From Prasinococcaceae sp. CCMP 1430 (taxonomy: Eukaryota; Prasinodermophyta; Palmophyllophyceae; Prasinococcales; Prasinococcaceae), in the NCBI GenBank assembly GCA_013416795.1, contig RQSC01000028.1:995568-1059567 (forward strand): a stretch of DNA of 64,000 nucleotides, given 5' to 3'. The translations under genes were made by a program, and so were the position numbers. The notes below the pieces were generated by a model. That model saw only the letters and a program-made list of their open reading frames with translations. It had not been told where the DNA came from and ran no database searches. Shown in pieces: positions 1 to 10,760 of this stretch; position 1 is the first letter of the stretch, and each line of letters opens with the position of its first letter.

Positions 1-135
1 CCGCCGCCGCGGCCGCCGCGGCGCCCCCCGCGCACGCACCCGCAAACCCTCAATGCATTTTGATGAGCCCCGTGGGTACAGAGCTGACATGTCGCTCGCG
101 CGCCGCTCACGTCTGCGCTCGTCGACCTGTGGGGC

Positions 136-1333
136 GTGGGCTCGGTCGCGCCTCGGGCGCAGCAGTCGGCCCTTGTCGGGTCCACCGCGCCCCGTGCTGC
201 ACGCAGCGCTCGCGCGGCGCGCGTCGCATGCCGCCGCGTGGCCGCACGCGCCGATGCGGACGCCGATGCCGCACCCGCCCGCACGCCGCGGCAGCGCACA
301 CGCGGCGGCAACCGCGGCATGGAGGTGACCATGCAGCTGGAGGACGTCTCGGTGGGCGCCGAGTACGACGGCAAGGTGACATCGGTGCGCGAGTATGGCG
401 CTTTCGTCTCCTTCGGGGCGAACGCCGACGGCCTCGTCCACATCTCGCAGATCGCTGACTCGTTCGTTGAGGACATCAGGTGCGTGGTGCCCACGAGCGT
501 CCGGGCGCGTGCGTGTGCGCGCTCGCGCGCGGTCGCTCCGTGCGTATTCTCTGCACCTGTGGCGCTCGCTGACGCGATGCCCGGACACTCGCAGCGAGGA
601 GGTGAAGGTGGGTCAGGAGGTGCGCGTACGCGTGCTGAGCGTTGACTTGGATTCCAAGCGCGTGGGCCTGTCGATGAGGTCGGAGAGCGCCAACGCCGGC
701 GGCGACGCGGGCAGTTACGATGGTGACGAGGGCGAGGGCGGGGAGATTGCCGCGCCGCAGCGGCGCGTGCACTTTAAGCGCGGCCGCGGTGAGGAGCGCG
801 CAAAGCTCAAGGTGCGCGTGGGCGACAAGCTCACAGGCACCGTGAGCAACTTGGCGGACTTCGGCGCGTTCATCACCATCGCCGAGGGGACCGACGCCCT
901 GCTGCACCGTTCCAAGATTGAGGGAGACGGTGAGCGCAAGCGCACGGCCGCGCGGGTTGCGCGAGCACGCTAATTGCAACGACGCGCCCGCGGGCTCGGA
1001 TCGCGTGCAGAACATGCTTGTGCGCTGCGGCGCGCACACCTGCTGACCCACGGGCGTGTGCGCGGGCGCACCGACCCAGGCGATTGGACCGAACAGGTGC
1101 CGCCTGGTCAGGAGATAGAGGTGTACGTGGCTGAGGTCAACGGCAACAAGATCAACCTTTCCCTGAACGATCCCAATGAGCACCAGGAGACGCTCGCGGA
1201 GGACGTTGACTCGGCTCAGGTGGACCACCAATGGAACGACATGATGGTCGCGCTGAAGGAGGCTGGGCTCGAAGTGCAAGTGCCCGCGTCTGCTGAGGAG
1301 TCCGCGGAGCCGGAGCCGGCGGTTGTGGCGTAG
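136..1333 (+). CDS. Plastid S1-domain RNA-binding protein (PSRP-7-like)
   Basis: Three coding segments can be joined: up to 479, 595-929 and 1080-1333, with GT-AG introns at 480-594 and 930-1079. Joining them restores two S1 (OB-fold) RNA-binding domains; the first runs from VGAEYDGKVTSVREYGAF into VGQEVRVRVL, the second from VGDKLTGTVSNLADFGAF to NKINLSLND. An acidic linker separates them and the tail is acidic. The N-terminal part is rich in Ala, Arg and Ser with RVACRRVAARAD, like a plastid transit peptide. Green algae have this S1-S1 module as plastid ribosome protein PSRP-7, made from the PETs gene that also encodes EF-Ts; no EF-Ts domain follows here. The 5' end is unresolved: the codon at 136 is GTG, stops lie just upstream in frame, and the first in-frame ATG is at 319, so a short upstream exon is likely. 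A role in plastid translation is inferred. Confidence 0.75.
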
Positions 1334-2176
1334 GGGGTGCGCTCCTACTCGCTGGGCAGCGCTCGACGCTGGAGCGCGTCGCGGCGCGCACATGGCATGC
1401 ATGAAGCAAGCGCCGAGCAATCCTGTGCGCGCGCACTAGAGACTAGATCGTAAGCACACCAAAGAATTACACGCAAGCTCGTTCGCGCGACATTCATGTG
1501 ATTATTATCATCAGGGAATGCAGTAGTACCTCGAATTCTTGCCCATGGTACGCAATCCAGCGACACCTGCGAACGCGCGCACGCTGCTGAAGAAACGAGG
1601 AAGCGTGCAGGCAAAAGCGTGCAACGCATTACAGGACTAGCGGAGCTACACAGCAAGCTGGGGCACGCGACCCGCGAGACCATCCAGCGCACCCTAAATC
1701 CCAAAACACACACCAAAATCCACACAGCCATGCAAGGGGCGGCGCCGACAACCCTCGCGGCACGTGCTCCACCCAGACGAATGGATCCGGACATGAACTG
1801 AAATATCGAGGAACAAAATGGGCGCAGGTACGCGTGTGTGTGCGCCTGCGAGCATCTAGACGGATGTGGCGCTCGTGGAGCATCGTTGGGCGATTGGTTG
1901 CTTGGTGATCAATGCGTGCCCTGTGCAGGCTTTGGGTACCGAGCTGCCCCCTCCGGTCTTGGTCAGGTAGAGTGTGTCGTGTAAGGCGATGATTCAATGC
2001 TTTGCGCGCGTGCTTCAGACGGCGTCGCCTCGCCGTAGCTTTGATGCGTCGATGCATCACTCGTGCGATTGCAATGCCATGAATGCGTCGACCGCAGTGT
2101 GCTCGCGTTGCGTTGCGTCGTGCGTGGTGGCTGATGAGTCACAACGCAGGCCTCTCTGCCACGGGGTGATCACAAT
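1334..2176. other. Convergent intergenic spacer
   Basis: This spacer lies between the 3' ends of the S1-domain gene (+) and the next minus-strand gene. It is less GC-rich than the coding flanks. I see no convincing ORF, RNA gene or repeat in it. It probably holds both 3' untranslated regions. Confidence 0.5.
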
Positions 2177-3949
2177 TCAGCAGTGCGATGGCAGGTGTGC
2201 CGCTGGCGTCTCCGCCAGCAACAGGGCGCAGCGCTCTTCCATCTGCTTGGCGTCGTCAAGCATTGCTGCGAGCCCTTGCTCGAGTTCGCGCATCGCGGTC
2301 TGCTCTTGCGCGATGCGTAGAGGCGAAGATGTTGTGAGAAGAAGCGAGGTCGCCGCGAAGGCGGCTCGCAAGCGCGTGTCCTCGGTGGCAAGAATAAGCT
2401 CCTGAGTGCGCGTACCGAGGCGCTCGAGACGCTTGGTGGACTCGGCGATGATGTCGTCCATCGTCTGGCTGTGTTCGACCCCGCCATCGTCGTCGTCGTC
2501 CTTCGAGGACGCCTTGTCGACGGGCCCGACGGCAGTAGTACCCTGAGGTATGGACGTTGGTAGACCTTTCTCATTGGGAGCAGATGGCTGCTGATTCGTG
2601 TGAGTGGCAGGCGGGCAATCCTCCTGATTCGCGTCTCGAGCTGGCGCGTCGCGCACCGAGGTGGTCATCTGAGGCTTGCATGGTCCCGCCGTGGGCATAC
2701 TCTCCTCCTGTCTGGGAGCAGTCGGGGTCTGCTTTGATTCACAGGCAAGCATAGTAGGCGCGCTCCTCGCCTCAAGCGGTGTGCCGTGCGTACAGGTAGC
2801 GCTGGCGTACGCAGTCGTAGCGGTTGCAGGTACCCCGTGCTGATGACACGCGTCGTGGACGGGCTGCGACGGAGGCGATACCTGGTTCGTGCCAACATCT
2901 GGTGACGCGCCGCTCTTGGGGCGGGCATCGGCCGCATCGCAGCTTGGCTGCGCTGGGTCGGCATGTCTTGCATCGTACGCTGCGCCATGAGCAAGTTGCT
3001 CGATGCCGCACACTTCGGGCTCGTCAGTGACGTCCGCAGCGTCCATCGCAGGACCGCCGCTCGCAAGTGCGGCCCTGGCATCGGGCGTACCGTCCTCTAC
3101 CTCGGTGTGATTGGCTGTCGCAGTCGCTCGAGCTGGGGCAGGGTGTCGGTGGCGTGGCGCGTTGTCTTCATCTTCGTCCCCTGCGGACATGCCACGACCG
3201 TGAACGGGCGCCTGACCACACGCCCGAGGCGCTGGTGCTACTCTCGTACGCTCGCGAAGGGCGGTGGCAGGGAGCACCTGCGCAGTGCCTGCCTGGCTAC
3301 GTGCGGCTGGGTCATGCAACGCCGAGGGCCCTGACGATGGCGCCGGATTGTCGGGTGAGGTGCCAGAAGCTGCGACGCGATCGGCGACCCCTGCAGTCCC
3401 CACAGTTTTTCCTTTGCTGCGCGTGTCAGTTGCCGGTCGTCCACCGGCCCTACCAACCGGTGTCTGGGCAGCATCGGCACGAGGGGCACCCGCCTGCGGC
3501 GCGCCTGGAGCTGCTGCACCTATCACCGTCCCCCCATAGCCAGGTGCGATCGCGGCGGCAGGCGTCGCGAAGCACCCTGCATTGCCATCGGTGGGGAGAT
3601 CCTTGGGCTCCGGCGTTGGAATCAGGGAGGTGTCTGTTGCGGAGGGCGAAGGGCATCGTGCGACTGAAGGCGCCTCGCATGCGGGGGGCGCATGCACAGT
3701 GCCTGGCGCAGCGAAGGAGGCTACATTTGTTTGGATTGCCGCTGGGACGGGCGACTGCGCCGCCGCTGTTCCTGCTGTTGCTGCCTTCGGCTGATGCTCG
3801 GCTGCCTTAGCCTTCTCCTTCTCGGCCATGGCGTTCTGCTCGCGTACCACGCTGGCTACATCCCCGAGCATGAAATCATCGTCGTCATCCGAGATCTGGC
3901 AGTGCACACCGGCATCAAAGTCCATCGCGCCCATTTTGAGCGTTGCCAT
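2177..3949 (-). CDS. Low-complexity acidic protein with C-terminal helical region, unrecognised
   Basis: An uninterrupted frame of 590 residues begins at the ATG at 3949 (MATLKMGAMDFDAG); the frame stays open further upstream, but that part is arginine-rich and promoter-like. A short acidic N-terminus with a run of Asp is followed by about 450 residues rich in Ala, Pro, Thr and Gly that look disordered. The last 100 residues (from MDDIIAESTKRLERLGTRTQ) look alpha-helical, with heptad-like spacing, and may be the only folded or partner-binding part. I do not recognise the family. Codon use matches its neighbours and there is no sign of an intron. It could be a scaffold or nuclear protein, but nothing in the sequence decides this. 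Confidence 0.6.
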   Translation of the reverse strand: MATLKMGAMDFDAGVHCQISDDDDDFMLGDVASVVREQNAMAEKEKAKAAEHQPKAATAGTAAAQSPVPAAIQTNVASFAAPGTVHAPPACEAPSVARCPSPSATDTSLIPTPEPKDLPTDGNAGCFATPAAAIAPGYGGTVIGAAAPGAPQAGAPRADAAQTPVGRAGGRPATDTRSKGKTVGTAGVADRVAASGTSPDNPAPSSGPSALHDPAARSQAGTAQVLPATALRERTRVAPAPRACGQAPVHGRGMSAGDEDEDNAPRHRHPAPARATATANHTEVEDGTPDARAALASGGPAMDAADVTDEPEVCGIEQLAHGAAYDARHADPAQPSCDAADARPKSGASPDVGTNQVSPPSQPVHDACHQHGVPATATTAYASATCTHGTPLEARSAPTMLACESKQTPTAPRQEESMPTAGPCKPQMTTSVRDAPARDANQEDCPPATHTNQQPSAPNEKGLPTSIPQGTTAVGPVDKASSKDDDDDGGVEHSQTMDDIIAESTKRLERLGTRTQELILATEDTRLRAAFAATSLLLTTSSPLRIAQEQTAMRELEQGLAAMLDDAKQMEERCALLLAETPAAHLPSHC

Positions 3950-4544
3950 GGCGGTCGGCACGAGGGGGGCGCACCCCGTGTGAGGACGCCGCGCGATGCG
4001 CGGAGGGGCTTTCCACGCGCCCCTCCTCCAGACGTTCCCGCGCGCGTGATTCCAAGTCCAGCGGAGGCCCGCGACGCCCCCGTGCGCGCGCGCCCGGGAG
4101 CGCGTGAAGGAAAGGAGGGGCCGCGGTGCTGGGCGCGGCGGTTGACCGTGCCGCTGGAGGGACGGGGCGGCGGGGCCGGCGGCGCGCGCGCACGCGGTGT
4201 GGCAAGCAAAGGCGCTCGCGCACACCGAAATTGAATCGCAACGGATTTCTGGCGCGATAAAATGCGCCCGCGGCCTTTTCCTTTTCAGCGCGCGTGCGGC
4301 GCGCACGCGAACGGCGAAAAAACGAGAGCAATGAGGTGAAACTCGTGTCGTAGATATGAAAGGGCGGCGCATCATCATCGCGGGGCCGGTGGTCGCCATC
4401 CCTGCGCACATCGGTGTGCTCGCAGGCGACGGATGCATCCCTCGCGGCTCGCTCGCATCTCACAGCCTCACGGGGAGCTCCGCTCGCACGACAGTGCGCG
4501 GCGCCCCGACGCCATGCTCCCTCCCTCGCCGGTGCGCGGGCGCA
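3950..4544. other. Spacer between two minus-strand genes
   Basis: This 595 bp stretch should hold the promoter of the gene starting at 3949 and the 3' region of the gene ending at 4545. It contains purine-rich and A-rich patches near 4310-4340 but no ORF or RNA that I can support. Confidence 0.4.
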
Positions 4545-5534
4545 TCAAGCCCAGTCTGGACGCCGGGATGAGCGACGCGGCGGCGAGAAGATGTCCTCCG
4601 CGCTCGCAATCTGGGGCATCTCGATCTCCGAAGCATCGCGCGAGGGGGCGGTCTGGCCTCCACCAGGAGCCGATGGTCGGTTTCCTGACGACGAGCCCAG
4701 CATGCGTCCCGCGCTGAAGTCACGAGCGTTGGTCGCCGCAGCCGCGCGCAGCGGAGAGATTATGTGCTCGCCCGGCCGCTCCTGGCGTGCAACATGCCCT
4801 GTAGTCCGAGCGCGTCGGGAGGTCCGCGGGGCCAGATCATCGTGACTGCGACTGCGCGCATGATGCAACGATGGCGTTGGAGTCGACGGCTCTTCGCTCA
4901 GGCGGGGCAAGCGGCCGTTAGGGACCGACGCCATGCGGAGAGACCTGTCGCTGCCGAGACTGCGTGTCGAGCTCGGTAAGCTACCGTTGCCGCTGTCGGA
5001 GCCGCCATCTGCTGTCGACCGCTGCGAGCCTGAACCGAGGCTCGTCCCAACGGACGAGACGCGCTGGAGTGCCTCCAGGCCTCCGCGTGCACTGCGGCGG
5101 GAGATTCTGAGCGATATCGTCACCCCGGCCACTAGAGCGACCGCCGCTGCAACGCAGATCGCCACTATGACCCCCGTCGATAGCCCGCCTCCACCTTTAG
5201 CGTCACTCGACTCGCCAAGGGTGCCGTCAGGCGAAGGCACGCTGCTGTTTTCGTTGGCGGCGCCACCGCTCGCACCGCCGCCACCGCTTCCTACGAACAC
5301 CCCCGAGGGCGCGCTGCTCGCCGGGCCGCTGGGTGGGCCCCCAGGCAGCGCTAGCGTCTCATCACTGAGTTCACCACCACTTTGCACATTCGGCTGCGTG
5401 GATGTTGCCGTCATCGGTGCTGGCAGCGGTGCGCGTGCCGGCTGCGCCGATGTGAGCACCGGCTGCAGCATCACCACCAGGGTGACAGCGACTGCTGCCA
5501 CCAGTGCAAGCCCGAGCGCCCCGCGCCCCCCCAT
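4545..5534 (-). CDS. Predicted single-pass membrane protein, unrecognised
   Basis: The ATG at 5534 gives a 329-residue protein that starts with a clear signal peptide (MGGRGALGLALVAAVAVT, then a stretch ending near LTSAQP). About 80 residues rich in Gly, Ser and Pro follow, then a transmembrane helix around residues 110-130 (LSTGVIVAICVAAAVALVAG), then a basic and serine-rich cytosolic tail of about 200 residues. The topology fits a type I surface or endomembrane protein. The frame is open to 5807 upstream, but that part has no signal and would bury the hydrophobic start, so I prefer 5534. I do not recognise a named family. The serine and arginine-rich tail could be a phosphorylation target, which is inference only. 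Confidence 0.65.
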   Translation of the reverse strand: MGGRGALGLALVAAVAVTLVVMLQPVLTSAQPARAPLPAPMTATSTQPNVQSGGELSDETLALPGGPPSGPASSAPSGVFVGSGGGGASGGAANENSSVPSPDGTLGESSDAKGGGGLSTGVIVAICVAAAVALVAGVTISLRISRRSARGGLEALQRVSSVGTSLGSGSQRSTADGGSDSGNGSLPSSTRSLGSDRSLRMASVPNGRLPRLSEEPSTPTPSLHHARSRSHDDLAPRTSRRARTTGHVARQERPGEHIISPLRAAAATNARDFSAGRMLGSSSGNRPSAPGGGQTAPSRDASEIEMPQIASAEDIFSPPRRSSRRPDWA

Positions 5535-6083
5535 CGCTGCCCCCACCCCGGCGCTGGCGAGCCCCCCCTCCGGTAGGCGCGCGCCATTTGGCGCGTGGGA
5601 AGTGGCGCCGCGTCCCCTCCCCTCCCTCCCCAGCGCAGCGCGCCGCAGACGGCCGGCCCGCAGGGCCGCAGCGCCGCGCCACTCCTTCCCTTGGGAGCAT
5701 CGTTTTCCGGACCGCTCGAGCGAGTGCCAAGTGCGTTGTTTGCGCGCCGCGGTTCGCTCCGAACCCGGCGCGGAGTGCGCGCGCGCAAAAAAACACCGGA
5801 ATGACATCCACGAAATTGCGCTGGCTGTTCAGTTCACCCTTTTTTGTTGTGGTCCCCCACGCCATTCGCCGCGGTTTCGAACGCGACTCCGGCGGGAGCG
5901 CACGTCTCTGCGATACCAGCGAGCCAAAAAAGCGTCTGCTGCAGACGCTCAACAAGCACAGCTGCGGGTGCGCCACAGCGCGCGCGCCCCGCGGCGCAGG
6001 GCCGCGCACGCCGCGCAGAAACTCCCCCAACCAAGTCTTCCCCACACGGCTGCCTACGTGTGCACGCAAGGGGGGATTCAACG
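5535..6083. promoter_or_regulatory. Divergent promoter region
   Basis: This region lies between the minus-strand membrane protein starting at 5534 and the rhomboid gene starting at 6084, so it should hold both promoters. No specific element stands out apart from short A and T runs near 5790-5850. Confidence 0.4.
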
Positions 6084-6993
6084 ATGGGCCAGCCGTTGCT
6101 CGCCGCGGCCGCGGCCGCGCCGGTGACCTCGCTCACGGCGGCGGCGCTCGTGTGCGTGCACGCCGCAATCGCACACCGCGGCGCCGGGTACGAGGACGTG
6201 GGGTGCTCGTACGCGCTAATCGCCGAGCGACGGCTGTGGCACCGCGCTGTGCTCGCGGCCGTCTCGCACGTTAGCACTCTGCACCTCGTGATGAACTGCG
6301 CCGCCCTCTGGGCTGTACGCGACCTCGAGCGTGCGCTTGGGTCTTCGGCGTACGCGAGGGCGAGCCTGCTGCTCGTGCTGGGCGTGGCAGGCGTCTCGCA
6401 CGCGACGTATTGTGTTCTCATCAGAAAGCTCGGCAGGGAGGAGTACTCGCGCCACGTCGTCGTGGGCTACTCGGGCGTCGTTTTTGGCCTGATGGCGCTC
6501 GCTGCGGCGCGTGCTCCATTTGGCGCGACTATCTCTCTTGGGGGTCTGCACGCGCCAGCGGTCCTCTCGCCATTCGTCTCGCTGGTGATAACGCACATGC
6601 TGATCCCGAACGCGAGCTTCGTTGGGCACGCATCAGGGATCATCGTAGGTGTGTGCGCGTGCTACGTTCTTTGTGTTTGCGCGCCCGCGCCTCGCGACAA
6701 TGGCGGGGCATTCCTCGCTAGTCTAACGGGCGTTCACGTGCCGCGGCCTCGCCCGTGTAGGCTACACGCTCGCCACGGGGCTGCTCAAGCTCGTGCACGG
6801 ATGGCTAGCCCTCGCGTTGGCACTGTGTGCGTCTGCGGCGTGCGTGCACAGCGCAGGGCTGCTATCGCACGTGCGCACACCGCAATGGCTGCTCCGGCGG
6901 CTCAGTCCGAGCGGCACGCAGGTCGTGGACGGACTGGGCCCCGCGCGTGTGGTGGATGGCCGGATCGTGCGCGAGCCGCTCGAAAAACTGTGA
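6084..6993 (+). CDS. Rhomboid-family intramembrane serine protease
   Basis: Two exons (6084-6648 and 6761-6993) joined across a 112 bp GT-AG intron (6649-6760) give 265 residues. Several hydrophobic segments are visible. Key rhomboid features are HLVMNCAALW in an early helix, GYSGVVFGLMA containing the catalytic serine of the GxSG motif, and SFVGHASGIIVG containing the catalytic histidine followed by a small-residue helix face. Both catalytic residues are present, so it should be an active protease that cuts single-pass membrane proteins within the bilayer. The second exon adds a further hydrophobic segment and a hydrophilic tail. The lack of a strong transit peptide argues for an endomembrane rather than organelle enzyme, similar to RHBDD1 or plant RBL13-type proteins, but this is not certain. 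The 3' end is only 71 bp from the convergent helicase gene. Confidence 0.85.
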
Positions 6994-7064
6994 AACGCGA
7001 TGTAAATCCAATCATGTACTGTACTGTGCCGACACATTCACAGCGCCCGACCACCCCGAGAGCC

Positions 7065-10000
7065 TCACAGCAGACCAAATGTCAAATCGACGGGGCTATC
7101 GCTGCACGGCTCGGCGTTGGCGCGCCGCCATAAGTCCCCCGAGCGGATGGCAGCGCCCTTTCGCACCAGCGATTCCAGGGTCTGCTGGAGCTGCTTCGCA
7201 TTGTATTCTTTGTATAGCTTCCTGAGATGCTCCAGGGCGAGGCCCTCAGCCGCAGAGCTGAGAGCGGCGCTAACCTTTAGCTCTGCGTCATTCAACCCGC
7301 CACTCGGAGGTACACGCGGCGCTTCTCGCGGCGGGCTTGCGACCACGCGCGGGGTGGCGTCCGGCCGGACCTCCTCGTGCTCGTCCTCCGAGTCGTTCTG
7401 CTGAGACTCGCGAGCCGCAGCGGTGAGACTGACGTGTTCGAACATGGCCGTCGCATCATCAGCCGAGATCACTTCGGACGATTCCAGAATTTCACGGTAC
7501 AGCTTCGAGCGTCTGAGCTTGTCGGCCCGCCCCAGCACGATCAGATGGCGGCGCGCGCGAGTGATGGTCACGTTGAGGCGTTCGGGCGCCTCGACGAACT
7601 TGAGATCACCATCTGAGCGTCCCACAGACACCAAGATGATCTCCCTCTCCTGCCCCTGAAAGGCGTCGACGGTAGACACATCCACGCCTGCCACATCCCC
7701 ACCGAGAGCATCGAGTGCTCGCCGCACGAGGTTGACCTGGGCTCGGAAGATGCATATCACTCCCAGCTGCTCGGGATTGAGGCCTGCTTCGACCATTCGC
7801 TTCAGGAGGAATGCAGCCGTGTCAGCCTCTGCGGGAGAGCTGTTGAACTGCTCCTGCCTGCCACTGGGCCGACTTGGCGGGACGTCAACGAAGGTCGAGG
7901 GCTCGAGACCTTCGATCAGTGCAGAGCGGTCATCTGCAGCGGCACCACAGCGCAGTCGTCGTCCGTAAAAGAGCACGTTTGGCACGCGCAGAAGCGCAGG
8001 GTGGCAGCGGTACGTGCAGGCGAGCAGGGTCGGGACGGCGCCAATCTTGGCCAGGCGTGAAAAGAGCGTGCGCGACAGGCCGCCGTTGTGGTCCGAAGCA
8101 GGCGGCAACACCTTCAGAATCGGGGGCAGCTGCATCGGATCCCCCGCGGCGAGGACCCGCTCGGCGCCGAATCGAACGATCGGGAGCATGCTCTGGGGTT
8201 CGATCATCTGCGAGGCCTCATCGAGGACCACGATCCTGAAGCGCTGCCCCTCGAGCGAAGCGTTGGACGCCGACGCGATCGTGACGCCAACAACACGGGC
8301 GGTAGCCACTTGGCTGCGCCGCGAAGACGCTACGTCCGATCGCGCGTTCTCGAGCTCCCGCATGAGGGCGGCACGCTGCCGGCGGCTGCGCGCCTCACGG
8401 AGCGCGGTCTGAATCTCCTTGATGGCATCCGCGGCCGTCGCCTTCTCATCCCCGCCAGTTGCGGAGTGGACGGCGTGTGGCAGAATGTCAGTGTGAATGC
8501 GCCTCATTGAGCCCACGCGAACAAAGCCGGTGTAGCCCGCTCGCTGCAGCCCGCGCAGGACTGTGTCCACAGCAGAGTTGGTCGCCCCAGCTACGAGGAT
8601 ACGCGTCGTGTCGTCCTTCGCGTCGTCGAGAGCTCGAGCGAGCATCGTGACTGCGGCAGCAAGCGTGTGGCTTTTGCCGGCGCCGAACGCGCCATGCACC
8701 AGCTGTGCTGCACACACAGACTCACTCGCGTCGGAGGAGCGCCGCGGGGCAAAGCCCACTACAGTGCTCGAGCTCAGCCAGCTGGAGCAGTCCGACAGGA
8801 CCGACTTCTGCTCTGGATTGAGATCTCGGTCGACTGCGAGCTGCGCGAGATGGTTGCTCGCAGCTGTCGACGCCCGCGACGCAACGCCCGGTGGTAGCAG
8901 CGGCGGCAACGTTTGCTCGTCGCTCCGTCGCATCAGCATCTGCACGATCGGAGCGAACTGCGCGACACTAGGCAGCCTCTCCAGCATCTCCATCAGCGCA
9001 ATTTCGTTCTGGATGTTGGCGACTCGGATCGCGGCGCACGGGATGCGTCGGAAGTTTGGGCCCTGGGAGAGGTCGCATGGCGCGCGGCCCAGCGCCAGCA
9101 AGCGCACCGTCGAACCCCCGTCGAGGGCGCCGTGGAAACTGTTTCGAAAGAGGCCGCACCAGCTCGCGCCGCTGGACGTGAAACTGGCGTCACTCGCCAC
9201 CACCCACAGGTCGTGCAAGCCCATCGCGGCGCTGCTCTCGAATGCGTTACCCAGGTGGAGAGAGTAACCTCCCGCCATCGCACCAGGGGCGCGTTCAACA
9301 GAGGTGCCGGAGCTCAGGTACAGCTTGACATCGCTCTTGCGGGCAGCGCTCTCGAGCTCCTTCATTTGGGCCCCATTGAGCGAGCGCAGCGTCTCCGCGA
9401 GCTTCGAGTGATCCACCTCGGCGGGTTCTGGCTGCCGCCCACGATGGCCCTTGCCTTTGGGCGCGTCGGCCCACTCGAAGAAGCACTTGGGGCCGTCCCC
9501 CTGCGCGCACATAAAGTACGGCCGTCCCTTGTTCTTGCCCTCTTTCTTTGTAATGCCGAATCGGGTGGCACCGTGCTTACATCGCGGAGGTGCACGCTTC
9601 GCTGCACCGGACGCGAGGTGCTTGGCCACGGCAGCATAGCGCCTCGCCGTGTCCGCAAGGTGGGCGGTGACCTCGGCAAGAGTTGCCACTGCAAAGGTTC
9701 GTGCATACTGCAACGGCCCATCGTATTCCACGGGGATGTCACGCGAGGGTGGCGACGAAGTGGGCGGCGCGGCACAGAAACGCAGCTCGCCTAGCGTCGC
9801 AGGGGCGCAATGCAACGAATGCGGCGCCGATGGGGGGCCGGCGGCCACATTCGGCACCACAGGGCCCCTCAACGACGGCACCGCGAAGCTAGCAGGCCTC
9901 GACGGCGCAGAGCTGTTAGGGCTCCGAGCGCTCACATTGACTGAACGCTCAGACAATGGCCTAGCCACGCCTGACGTGCGCGGTGGCTTCCAGTCGGACC

Positions 10001-10760
10001 CCACTGCAGCAACACCAGCAGACGATGCTGGCGCTCTCGCCATCGGCGCTCGCATTGCACAACGCGGCCCGGGTGCTCGGCCCGCCGGACCAGGGAGGGG
10101 TCTTCCGGCGGGCCCTGGCACAGGCTGTCCGGCGGGGCCTGGAATTCCTGGCGCAGCCTGCTGGTTCCCTGTCGGCCTCGGAGCGGATTGCACGGGCTGG
10201 CCACCGCCAGCTGTGTCTGCCTCGGCGGACGGGCGGCCGCCTCCGACAGCGCCCAATAGCATGGCGTGCACCTCCGCAAGAGAACGTCCTTCGGGTGGCG
10301 CGGGCCGCAGAACGGCTTCGGACCCCATCGGCGTTGCCACGCTCAAAGGCTGCTCCGATGCGCTCGGTGCACGGGGTCGCTTCATTGCAGTTGTGGCGGC
10401 CCCAGCGGTGGCGTTCGGGCGCTTGAACCCCCGCCCCGCGCCTGCTGCGTATGCCGGCGAGGCCCTGCGTCTGAAGGCGGGGACCACCGCCGCCGTGGGC
10501 GCCGGCGCTGCCTCCTTTCCGATTCCATCACCTCCTTCCACGGGGGCATCGACTTCGATCTCCACGCCCGCGTGCGAGATGTCCGCGCCGGCCTGCACGT
10601 CTTCCAGCTCAACACCGGCGAACACGACTGAACCATCCTCGCTACGCAGCGTCCAGCCATCGCCTTCGGACCCGAGCTCGCCGTCCAGCCAGCGCTTGCG
10701 ATGGCGCTGCTTCTTGTGCACGTCTCTGGTGTAGAGCACCGTCCACCTCGTGCTGGCCAT
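7065..10760 (-). CDS. ZGRF1: ZGRF1-type helicase (DUF2439, GRF zinc finger and SF1 helicase)
   Basis: A single uninterrupted frame encodes 1231 residues from the ATG at 10760. Residues 1-60 match the DUF2439 domain of ZGRF1 and yeast Mte1 (RWTVLYTRDVHKKQRHRKRW). After about 300 disordered residues comes a GRF zinc finger (PPRCKHGATRFG to CFFEW). The C-terminal half is a UPF1-like superfamily 1 helicase: Walker A GAFGAGKSH, Walker B VVLDEAS, GDPMQLPPIL, the DAFQGQERE motif and the TRARRHL motif. A helical, winged-helix-like tail of about 70 residues ends the protein. ZGRF1 is a 5'-3' DNA helicase that promotes recombination repair and fork restart, so a nuclear genome-maintenance role is expected. 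No intron is needed, unlike many neighbours. The frame extends upstream to 10865, but MASTRWTVLY is the natural start of the domain. Confidence 0.9.
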   Translation of the reverse strand: MASTRWTVLYTRDVHKKQRHRKRWLDGELGSEGDGWTLRSEDGSVVFAGVELEDVQAGADISHAGVEIEVDAPVEGGDGIGKEAAPAPTAAVVPAFRRRASPAYAAGAGRGFKRPNATAGAATTAMKRPRAPSASEQPLSVATPMGSEAVLRPAPPEGRSLAEVHAMLLGAVGGGRPSAEADTAGGGQPVQSAPRPTGNQQAAPGIPGPAGQPVPGPAGRPLPGPAGRAPGPRCAMRAPMARAPASSAGVAAVGSDWKPPRTSGVARPLSERSVNVSARSPNSSAPSRPASFAVPSLRGPVVPNVAAGPPSAPHSLHCAPATLGELRFCAAPPTSSPPSRDIPVEYDGPLQYARTFAVATLAEVTAHLADTARRYAAVAKHLASGAAKRAPPRCKHGATRFGITKKEGKNKGRPYFMCAQGDGPKCFFEWADAPKGKGHRGRQPEPAEVDHSKLAETLRSLNGAQMKELESAARKSDVKLYLSSGTSVERAPGAMAGGYSLHLGNAFESSAAMGLHDLWVVASDASFTSSGASWCGLFRNSFHGALDGGSTVRLLALGRAPCDLSQGPNFRRIPCAAIRVANIQNEIALMEMLERLPSVAQFAPIVQMLMRRSDEQTLPPLLPPGVASRASTAASNHLAQLAVDRDLNPEQKSVLSDCSSWLSSSTVVGFAPRRSSDASESVCAAQLVHGAFGAGKSHTLAAAVTMLARALDDAKDDTTRILVAGATNSAVDTVLRGLQRAGYTGFVRVGSMRRIHTDILPHAVHSATGGDEKATAADAIKEIQTALREARSRRQRAALMRELENARSDVASSRRSQVATARVVGVTIASASNASLEGQRFRIVVLDEASQMIEPQSMLPIVRFGAERVLAAGDPMQLPPILKVLPPASDHNGGLSRTLFSRLAKIGAVPTLLACTYRCHPALLRVPNVLFYGRRLRCGAAADDRSALIEGLEPSTFVDVPPSRPSGRQEQFNSSPAEADTAAFLLKRMVEAGLNPEQLGVICIFRAQVNLVRRALDALGGDVAGVDVSTVDAFQGQEREIILVSVGRSDGDLKFVEAPERLNVTITRARRHLIVLGRADKLRRSKLYREILESSEVISADDATAMFEHVSLTAAARESQQNDSEDEHEEVRPDATPRVVASPPREAPRVPPSGGLNDAELKVSAALSSAAEGLALEHLRKLYKEYNAKQLQQTLESLVRKGAAIRSGDLWRRANAEPCSDSPVDLTFGLL

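Noticed and set aside
9649-10734. A 361-residue plus-strand frame opposite the ZGRF1-like gene
   Set aside because: It mirrors the disordered Pro/Ala/Gly region of the helicase protein.
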